From contig JANDJZ010001764.1 of NCBI GenBank assembly GCA_027943245.1, positions 1-29,231 on the forward strand: a stretch of 29,231 nucleotides of DNA, in the 5' to 3' direction. The stretch comes from Acanthamoeba sp. SK_2022b (taxonomy: Eukaryota > Discosea > Longamoebia > Acanthamoebidae). A program made the position numbers and the translations under genes. The notes below the pieces were generated by a model. It worked only from the letters and a program-made list of their open reading frames with translations. It was not told the origin of the DNA and searched no databases. Positions 22,379-29,231 of the stretch are shown here, in pieces (the stretch's first letter is position 1; each line of letters opens with the position of its first letter).

Positions 22379-24148
22379 TTAACCAATTACTTTTGAATAA
22401 ATATTTTGATCGTATGATACACCGTTGAGTATTTCTGCTTTTTGCAGAACACCTTCTAAGGTGAAGCCACACCTCAATGCCGTGGCATTACTTTTTTTAT
22501 TATCAACAATACATTTTATAACAAATCTTTTTATAACGCCCGAATCCCCATACTCCTGTATCAGTTTATTTATAGCATTGGTTACAATCCCCTTCCCCTG
22601 AAAGTTAGCACCTAACCAATAGCCAATATATGCTGTTTTATTGGCATGGTCAATAATATTAAACGATACAACGCCAGCTATCTTAGTTTTGTATTTAATA
22701 AAGAGGATTAATGCTTTTTCATTCTGGTTATCAATCATTGATTGCTCAATGAAAGAAACAGAATCAGAAATGTTATTAACAAACGCTGGCCATGCCATGC
22801 TTTTAATGAAATTTATTTTGTTTTGATTAATGAGCAAATATAACTCTTCAGCGTATTTTAACGCTGGATACAATAATGTAATTTCATCATTTACTTTTAT
22901 TCCTGATGGCGTAAGAGATACATCATACTTCCGGAAATCAAGTTCTCTTCTGTGAATCCTTGATATATTAACAACATCATTTGTTATGGTATATACAGCA
23001 TAAAGATTACGCGTCCACTGGTTTCCTGTTTGCATATCATAAGCACCACACCCTCGAACAGAAAATAAATAATCAGATAAGTTACTGGGAAGAATAACTG
23101 AAGGAAACAAGCAATCACATTCAAAGCAATTGAATCCAGCAATAATATACTCATCAGATTTATCATCTGAAATATGGTTATGATTATGAAACAATGTAAA
23201 TGAATGGTCCCAATTTCTGATCGAAGGTATCCAGTTTATACCAATGTTAGTTTGAGCAACTTTAACACCATACCTGTTTTTAGTACTAATAACTTTCCCT
23301 ATAAAGTAGCCAAAGTCTTCGACCAGATGTCTCCCTGGTTCAAAAATATAGTTCCATTTATCACATACAGTACCGAAGCAATTTTTTATTGTATCATATA
23401 TCGATGAGAAAAATACCTCCGGACATGGAGTTGGGTTATCACTGGATGCTGAGAAAGAATCTGCAGGTATCCCACTACCAAGATTAAGAGTGCCATCATC
23501 TGGCATATACCTAAGAATCAACTCATGATACTGTATAATAGCTTTACATATTTTTTCCGCATTGGGTAGATTAGAGCCAACATGTAAATGGAACCCGTCT
23601 AAAATGAGATACTCTGACTTACTGATCAACATCTCCAGTAAATTAATAGCCTCACTTTCAGATAAGCCAAATCTTGATAAATTATCATCATAGTAATGCG
23701 ATAATCTCAAATGAATTCTACATGTCAGCTTATGCAACTTACATAGTTCATTAAGTCTTTTACATTCATCAATATTGTCAACTTCAATTAATGCCCCAAT
23801 CTCTATTGCCTTTAATAGTTCACTCGTTTTTTTTAAAGGGCCATCAAAAACAATCCGCTTAAAACCGTCTCTTTTGGCGAGGTTCATTTCATCAACAGAG
23901 CACACCTCTGCATACAAACCTTTACCTGAGATAATCTGGCACCATTGTGCCAGATTATTTGACTTATATGAATATGCGATACTACTGTTGGGGAAAAAAC
24001 TCTTAAGTTGACACCTGTAATGATCCAGACGCTCCAGAGCTCCATCTACATCAAAAATGACAAATGAGTTTTCGCCCGATTCAATCCCCTTAATAATTAA
24101 CTCCCGGGCATGTTTAACAATTTTAGATGGTGTTATTTTTTGCGCCAT
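22379..24148 (-). CDS. mccE: MccE, second copy
   Basis: Identical product to 1736-3505; decarboxylase lysine K62 and acetyltransferase loop QGKG intact; overlaps mccD by 16 bp. Confidence 0.95.
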   Translation of the reverse strand: MAQKITPSKIVKHARELIIKGIESGENSFVIFDVDGALERLDHYRCQLKSFFPNSSIAYSYKSNNLAQWCQIISGKGLYAEVCSVDEMNLAKRDGFKRIVFDGPLKKTSELLKAIEIGALIEVDNIDECKRLNELCKLHKLTCRIHLRLSHYYDDNLSRFGLSESEAINLLEMLISKSEYLILDGFHLHVGSNLPNAEKICKAIIQYHELILRYMPDDGTLNLGSGIPADSFSASSDNPTPCPEVFFSSIYDTIKNCFGTVCDKWNYIFEPGRHLVEDFGYFIGKVISTKNRYGVKVAQTNIGINWIPSIRNWDHSFTLFHNHNHISDDKSDEYIIAGFNCFECDCLFPSVILPSNLSDYLFSVRGCGAYDMQTGNQWTRNLYAVYTITNDVVNISRIHRRELDFRKYDVSLTPSGIKVNDEITLLYPALKYAEELYLLINQNKINFIKSMAWPAFVNNISDSVSFIEQSMIDNQNEKALILFIKYKTKIAGVVSFNIIDHANKTAYIGYWLGANFQGKGIVTNAINKLIQEYGDSGVIKRFVIKCIVDNKKSNATALRCGFTLEGVLQKAEILNGVSYDQNIYSKVIG

Positions 24149-24936
24149 ATTTGCAATGTAACTCCCTGATAATCTCTTTGGATATTTAATGGTCTGCGTA
24201 TTTTTAAAAATCTTTCAAAAAATACATTCTGAAGTGAACCATTCAAACCTTTTGTAAACTCATTTCTATTGAAAATGTAATCATAAATATCGGCTTTTAA
24301 CTCATCTTCACTTTGAGATTCCATCTCATGGTTTTCTTCTGAAACAAGAGTAAATCTTTCAGAAAAAAACTGATGCCAGTATTCCAAAGTCCACAAAGGA
24401 TTGGGTCTGAAATTTATTGCATTATATACATCATTGATAAGTTTATCTGATATTTTACGCCTGTAATAAAAATTTGAAATGCACATGCTTCCCATGTGGT
24501 TTAAACATCGATGAGTTTCATTCAAAGCTATTAACCGATTTTGTATAAATGCAAAATTACATCCACCGAGAACATGTGTAAAAGAGTTATCTTCAAATGG
24601 TAAATCACAAGCATCAGCTACATAATATTTCAATAAATTATTAGCCTTAAGCTTTTTTGCCTTTTCATTTGCGACCATTACAGCTGATTCAGATATATCA
24701 ATACCCTCTGCAGATGCACCTTCTTTTTTGAAGCATTCACGTGAACTAAAACCCGTGGAACATGCTAAATCTAATAGGTGAGACTTTTTGTTAATACATC
24801 CATGCTTGATCCAGTAGTCTATGGTGTACTCTGCTCCAGGAGGAGTGTTATCCTGTTGCATCAGAGCAACAAAATCAGGGTAATTCATATTTAAAATAAC
24901 TTCTTCCGTCAATTCTTCAGCATGTTTAATCGTCAT
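24133..24936 (-). CDS. mccD: MccD, second copy
   Basis: Identical product to 3490-4293, with the same 4-bp overlap to mccC and the cofactor motif unchanged. Confidence 0.94.
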   Translation of the reverse strand: MTIKHAEELTEEVILNMNYPDFVALMQQDNTPPGAEYTIDYWIKHGCINKKSHLLDLACSTGFSSRECFKKEGASAEGIDISESAVMVANEKAKKLKANNLLKYYVADACDLPFEDNSFTHVLGGCNFAFIQNRLIALNETHRCLNHMGSMCISNFYYRRKISDKLINDVYNAINFRPNPLWTLEYWHQFFSERFTLVSEENHEMESQSEDELKADIYDYIFNRNEFTKGLNGSLQNVFFERFLKIRRPLNIQRDYQGVTLQIWRKK

Positions 24937-26147
24937 ACCATCTCCTTTTTAAAGGACCACATTAAGAACAAACAACCGCACAGTACACATGCAATTGCAG
25001 AGATAAATATATAAGTGGTGACAGGCATATTACCTGGTAATACAGATATAACTCCCAACACAGAAATGGAAGCAACACGACATGAAAGAGAAACAAGACC
25101 AAGAGCTCCCGAAATAATATTCTTATAATTGCCATTAAGTCTGCTTATGAATATATTCTGTGCTCCAACAGGTATTGTTGAAATCATCCCATGGATTATA
25201 GAGAAAATAGCTACGCCGAGAACAACCTTATTATCTGTTATTAACATAAATAGTAAAATACAGGCGATTGAACTAAGAAATGAACATAATGTACAAACAA
25301 GTATATAAAGTTTACACCTTACATCTATCTTTGGCATAAGATAGTTTGCTATATATTGCATTGAAAATGCACCAATATGACACATCAGTAAAGTTATAAG
25401 CTCTCTTTTTGATAATGAGCCAATACTTTCCCCAGATAGCATAATTGGCTGCCAAAAATGATAAATTACCTGTATACCAATTGTAAACATACATGTTATA
25501 GATAAAAAATATGTCCCATTATAACTTCCTGTTATCAATCCAATACTCTCTTTTGCCTGTTTAATAATACTATCTCGTGCTTCTTTTTCACCTCCACTGC
25601 CATTAGTTTTCACACATAAAAAAACGATAAAGACAACAAACATCAAGAAGAACGATACTATATAGCCAGATTTATAAGAATCATAGAAGTAGACAACTAA
25701 TATTCCAACAGCACCAGTTATCACACTCCCAAAGGAAGATACCCTTTCGCATAAATGAGCACATAAGGTAAACTTTTCATTTCTACCATCCAGAGCACTT
25801 AACACCCATCCCTCTATAGCCCCAGATATACAACAAATACCAATGGCATAAAATATTTCAGAAAAAACCAATGCCAGCATATCAGGAGACTGAATACAAA
25901 GAGGGTAAAATAATATAGTAAAAAATACGCCACTAACTACAACCTGTTTCCTGTAAAATCTGTCTGCAATGACAGATAAAGGAAAATCAAGAATCAGCAC
26001 TGTCACAGAAAAAACGATCTGTAAAACAGCAAGTTGAGATATAGTGACACCTGTAGATATAAGAAATGCTGCATGGTAGACACCAATTAACATACGTATA
26101 GCATTATAAGCTCCATAGTTCACAGATAAAATATTTGCAGTATTCAC
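24933..26147 (-). CDS. mccC: MccC exporter, second copy
   Basis: Identical 404-aa product to 4290-5504; same overlaps with mccB and mccD. Confidence 0.94.
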   Translation of the reverse strand: MNTANILSVNYGAYNAIRMLIGVYHAAFLISTGVTISQLAVLQIVFSVTVLILDFPLSVIADRFYRKQVVVSGVFFTILFYPLCIQSPDMLALVFSEIFYAIGICCISGAIEGWVLSALDGRNEKFTLCAHLCERVSSFGSVITGAVGILVVYFYDSYKSGYIVSFFLMFVVFIVFLCVKTNGSGGEKEARDSIIKQAKESIGLITGSYNGTYFLSITCMFTIGIQVIYHFWQPIMLSGESIGSLSKRELITLLMCHIGAFSMQYIANYLMPKIDVRCKLYILVCTLCSFLSSIACILLFMLITDNKVVLGVAIFSIIHGMISTIPVGAQNIFISRLNGNYKNIISGALGLVSLSCRVASISVLGVISVLPGNMPVTTYIFISAIACVLCGCLFLMWSFKKEMV

Positions 26148-27196
26148 ATTCTATTTCCACACACAGAGCAAACAGGCGAACGGCCCATATTTTGGGAATG
26201 TATTTTTATTTCATCTGACCAGATGCCTATTCTTTTATTAAGTGATAATGGCTCGGAGTATTTTCCAATGAACTTAATTACGTCTGCCGCACATAATGCA
26301 GCGGCAACATTATTCACAGGTGCAAATGTTGCCGGTTTAAATCTGCTATTGATTAGCTTAATCTTATGATCAATGTTTTCCTTTTCTGAACCATATAGAT
26401 CTGCCACGACTTTTTGGCACTCATAACATCCTGTTTTACCAGGAACATATAATGGACCAAAGACTGCAATATCATTAACATACCCAGCATTTATATAGGG
26501 CTGATTTGCTCTAACGCAATATTTATTAACCCAGTTAATCAGATTAAATGGATGATCTGCAGAAACAACCCATATATCAGCTTCTGGTACCTTATGAAGA
26601 TCAGTGTAATCGTTTATATTCAAAGCGATTTCAGACACCGAAATTTCAGAGTTTCTTTTTAATAACTCGCGTTTTATAACTTCTGTTTTATTTTTACCGA
26701 CATCATCCTCTGAAAATAAAACCTGCCTTGTCAAATTTGTATTTTCTATTTGATCATTATCAATTAGTATAATTTCGCCAATACCAGACGTTGCGAGTAT
26801 AACAGACACATGATTTCCTATACCCCCACAACCAAGAATTACTACCTTAGCATTTTTTAGTTTATCTTGCACAAGAACAGGATTAGCACCATAACTTTGA
26901 TAATGTAAAAAGTTACGAGAGTAACGATTATTCTCAGTAGAGTTATTATACTCGCCAGGTATAATAAAGAAATTTTCCTTAAGGAACCTAAAGCAATTAG
27001 AGAAATCTTTTTCAGGTATATTGGCCGTTTCCAACGCTGCAGTATAACTCGATGGGGTTATGAAACAATATGCGGTTTTTATAATATTTTCCCAAAGCGC
27101 TAAATTCTCAACATATTGCTCCTTTCCGCCTCCACCAACTAATCCACCGCTCCCGTATCGAGCAATTTTGACATAGCGACCCAATATATAATCCAT
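26144..27196 (-). CDS. mccB: MccB, second copy
   Basis: Identical product to 5501-6553, same start choice (GAGG 7 nt upstream of the ATG at 27196). The palindrome before it is at 27225-27244. Confidence 0.95.
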   Translation of the reverse strand: MDYILGRYVKIARYGSGGLVGGGGKEQYVENLALWENIIKTAYCFITPSSYTAALETANIPEKDFSNCFRFLKENFFIIPGEYNNSTENNRYSRNFLHYQSYGANPVLVQDKLKNAKVVILGCGGIGNHVSVILATSGIGEIILIDNDQIENTNLTRQVLFSEDDVGKNKTEVIKRELLKRNSEISVSEIALNINDYTDLHKVPEADIWVVSADHPFNLINWVNKYCVRANQPYINAGYVNDIAVFGPLYVPGKTGCYECQKVVADLYGSEKENIDHKIKLINSRFKPATFAPVNNVAAALCAADVIKFIGKYSEPLSLNKRIGIWSDEIKIHSQNMGRSPVCSVCGNRM

Positions 27197-27270
27197 AAAT
27201 AAACCTCGCAGATAACTTTTGTATGCCACCCTGTACAGGGTGGCATTTAATGGACATTTATATTTTTCCA

Positions 27271-27294
27271 TTAGTTTGCATTACCAGTACGCAT
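27271..27294 (-). CDS. mccA: MccA heptapeptide, second copy
   Basis: Seven codons identical to 6628-6651, with the same AGGAGG. Upstream promoter region 27313-27392 is unchanged. Confidence 0.95.
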   Translation of the reverse strand: MRTGNAN

Positions 27295-27714
27295 TTTACG
27301 CCTCCTATTACTGTGATTAATTCACAAGTGTTTTTATCACTATAAAAAACAATATTCCTTATAAAAATATACAAACATAGATTTATTTCACAAAAAAAGA
27401 ACAGCACAATCATATTATTTGCGATTCTACATTTTTATTCTAAAATTTATTAATTTATATATTTAGACATAAATAACCATACAGAATATAATCATCTGCG
27501 TTTAAATCATTTTGTAATAAATATGCTATTATGCAATAAAAGAATTTGATACATCCATCGTTCATTACATTGGAAACCAATAATCCTGATTACCAGTCAC
27601 GTTGAGAAGCCGCTCAATGAGCGGTGGTGCGCTACGTGAAATCTGAGTTTTTTCGGGTGGGATTGGACACGAGAACTTATGAGAAAGCATCAGGAAATAC
27701 AATGAAAATAGAGA

Positions 27715-28170
27715 TTAATTTTCGATGAAAGGCAGCTCGCAATCGCCGCATTCAATATTCAGTCCGGACTTCTCCCAGACAGCAGCACCACACCCCGACA
27801 CTGATATTTGACTTTGTTCCTTTTTGGCTTGTTCTCAAAAGCCGCAACAAACAGATCGTTATCATTGCTCCCGTTCTACGGTGACACTGACAGCACCGCT
27901 TCAATATCAATCCCGGTTCAGCATTTTGATGTGCCTGAGCAATAGTTTCCCGCCATTGTTCGATGACGGCGGCCATCTCTTTTTGTTGTTCAACCTGGAC
28001 AGAGAAGCGATCAAACCAGCTCAAAGCAAATTTCCCCTGAAACAGATCCTGTGTGACGCGCTGGAACGTAATCAGACACTCGGGGAGTTCACCGTCAAAA
28101 AGGCGCTGGTTATAGAAATCAAACGCCTGTTGTAGCTCGCTGTAGCGCGTTCTGTGGCTATCGTCATCAT
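27715..28170 (-). pseudogene. SprT-like remnant, second copy
   Basis: Same internal deletion and frame breaks as 7072-7527. Shared breaks show they are in the assembled consensus, not random read errors in one copy. Confidence 0.58.
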
Positions 28171-28480
28171 CAGGACTCCTGAAAGACAACCCAGCATTTC
28201 GCGCCGTCATATTCATTGCCACTTTCTGCAATAAACACGTTATCTTCAGTATCTACCGCTATCACTCTGGGGCGCTCATGCTGAGGGGCGCGGTGAATAT
28301 TTTTCCAGCAATACACCTCTCCGTCCCAAATCAGAATCACACCCGAATCAGCGTGCCCCGGGTTGTGCTGACGCCATCCCCTGGCAATATCAAGCCCAGG
28401 GAGAGCATCGAGCGCGTAATATTGCTGGCAAGAAAGGTAAGCAGGGGGTATCCCTGCTTTATGTAACAGAAATCAAGCAC
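28170..28480 (-). pseudogene. frameshifted unknown ORF, second copy
   Basis: Same as 7527-7837, including the frame change. It lies just before the replaced segment at 28558. Confidence 0.45.
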
Positions 28481-28830
28481 TGCCCCATGAGCCATGTTTC
28501 AGGCATTGCTGGTAAAAGACACTTAGAAGCTCTTGCTCTGTTGGCGGTTCTTCGCCAAATTCAAGGGAGGGATGCGTCGCGCGCAGTTCGTGGGAGCGAT
28601 CGAAGCAACTCCGCTCCATTGCTGGCCGGAATACTGGTCAGAACGGCCATTCCACCTTTAATCTCGCGACGGGAGCCTTTTTTCCTGGCGATACACACAA
28701 CAAATAGTTGTATTTCAGGTTGCAACCATGCCTGCTGAACAAAGCCGTCCTGATAGTGCACTTCATGATGTGTGATTTTGCTGAGATCTGCACCTGTCTG
28801 GAAATACATTAATGGTAATGTCAGACTCAA
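28473..28830 (-). pseudogene. 135-aa unknown gene, disrupted in the second copy
   Basis: Same TTG start (28830) and SD as 8237. After residue 74 (ASNGAEL) the frame enters the foreign 48-bp segment, reads RSLPRTARDASLP-like residues and stops at about 28561, giving 89 aa instead of 135. The original 3' part (PPTEQELLSVFYQQ) remains downstream out of use. Confidence 0.75.
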
Positions 28831-28884
28831 AACATCCTCCTGTTTATCAAAAAAGTCTCCTGCGTAAACCAGAGGCTTATTATA

Positions 28885-29231
28885 TTAATGTTCGTCGCCA
28901 GCAGAGCTGGAAGCATCTTTTTTGATGATAAACTCATCAAGAGAGCGACCGCCTGCCAGTGCTTCAGCAATCGGTTTTGGTGCACGCCCACGACCAGACC
29001 AGTATTTCGTTTCACCATTTTCTTCAAATTGATACTTGGGCGGCGCTTTTGGTAACGTTTTTTTACGTGTTTTTGGCGCATCTTCGGTAATGCCAAGCAG
29101 TTCTTCCGGTGAGAAACCCTCTCCGGCGATTAACTGAAGCAGTTCCTGACGTTTCCGTTCACGCTCTGCTCGTTCAGCCGCTTCACGTTCAGCATCTTCA
29201 CGACGTTCTTCAATAACAACGTTGAGCTTTT
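28885..29231 (-). pseudogene. H-NS-like fragment, second copy, cut by the window end
   Basis: Same as 8292-8638: DNA-binding domain and linker intact, 5' end absent. The window ends in the T-run at which copy one passes into the origin, so whether this copy has an upstream part cannot be seen. Confidence 0.55.

Larger units (their letters stand above)
20644..29231 (+). repeat. second copy of positions 1-8638
   Basis: Direct repeat at offset 20643 up to 28557, where all corresponding ORFs translate identically. Then 48 bp (28558-28605) stand in place of 98 bp (7915-8012), after which the match resumes at offset 20593 to the end. Most simply the overlap of a circular molecule of about 20.64 kb; possibly a true tandem duplication. 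Non-coding elements of copy one recur here: terminators at 20888 and 22351, flanking repeats at 21123-21195 and 27619-27689. Confidence 0.95.

Overview
The window looks like a plasmid of an enterobacterium (Escherichia, Klebsiella or a relative). The replication initiator resembles the pi protein of R6K/IncX plasmids, the origin has iterons, and there is a partition locus and a serine resolvase. The main cargo is a complete microcin C (C7/C51 type) gene cluster. No conjugation or relaxase gene is visible. I see no tRNA, rRNA, CRISPR array or insertion-sequence transposase.

Layout. Positions 1-640 hold a bidirectional terminator and a decayed small-peptide locus. Positions 645-6651 carry the microcin cluster: mccF on the + strand, converging on the mccA-B-C-D-E operon on the - strand. 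The precursor gene mccA has only seven codons. The cassette lies between two imperfect direct repeats of about 70 bp. Positions 7072-8640 (-) hold a decayed row: an SprT-like remnant, a frameshifted ORF, an unrecognised 135-aa gene, and an H-NS-like gene that has lost its 5' end beside the origin. Positions 8650-9200 are the origin (DnaA box, 22-bp iterons). Two Rep_3-type initiator genes follow, the second with an AbrB/MazE-like N-terminus, then a small membrane protein. Positions 11495-14140 hold a DUF2726-like gene and a ParA/ribbon-helix-helix partition operon with an array of TCTTTAC/GTAAAGA heptamers. A serine resolvase follows at 14272. Positions 15300-16560 hold a 160-aa unknown gene between two near-identical palindromes. 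Positions 16512-19880 hold an AT-rich island with two single-span membrane proteins and an OLD-family ATPase/TOPRIM nuclease, a plausible phage-defence unit. Positions 19900-20640 hold a small membrane protein and an intact DinQ/TisB-like small hydrophobic toxin gene.

From 20644 to the end the sequence repeats positions 1-8638 (offset 20643). Corresponding ORFs translate identically, except for one replacement at 28558-28605 (48 bp in place of 98 bp), after which the offset is 20593. The simplest reading is one circle of about 20.64 kb plus 8.6 kb of untrimmed overlap. A real tandem duplication of the microcin region remains possible. The second copy is annotated in place, and unique gene content should be counted once.

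How the genes work together. MccA is made as a heptapeptide. MccB adenylates it, MccD with the MccE N-domain adds the aminopropyl group, and MccC exports the product. The MccE acetyltransferase domain and the MccF peptidase protect the producer. The Rep, Par and resolvase genes maintain the plasmid. The OLD island and the DinQ-like gene are probably defence or stability functions, which is inference.
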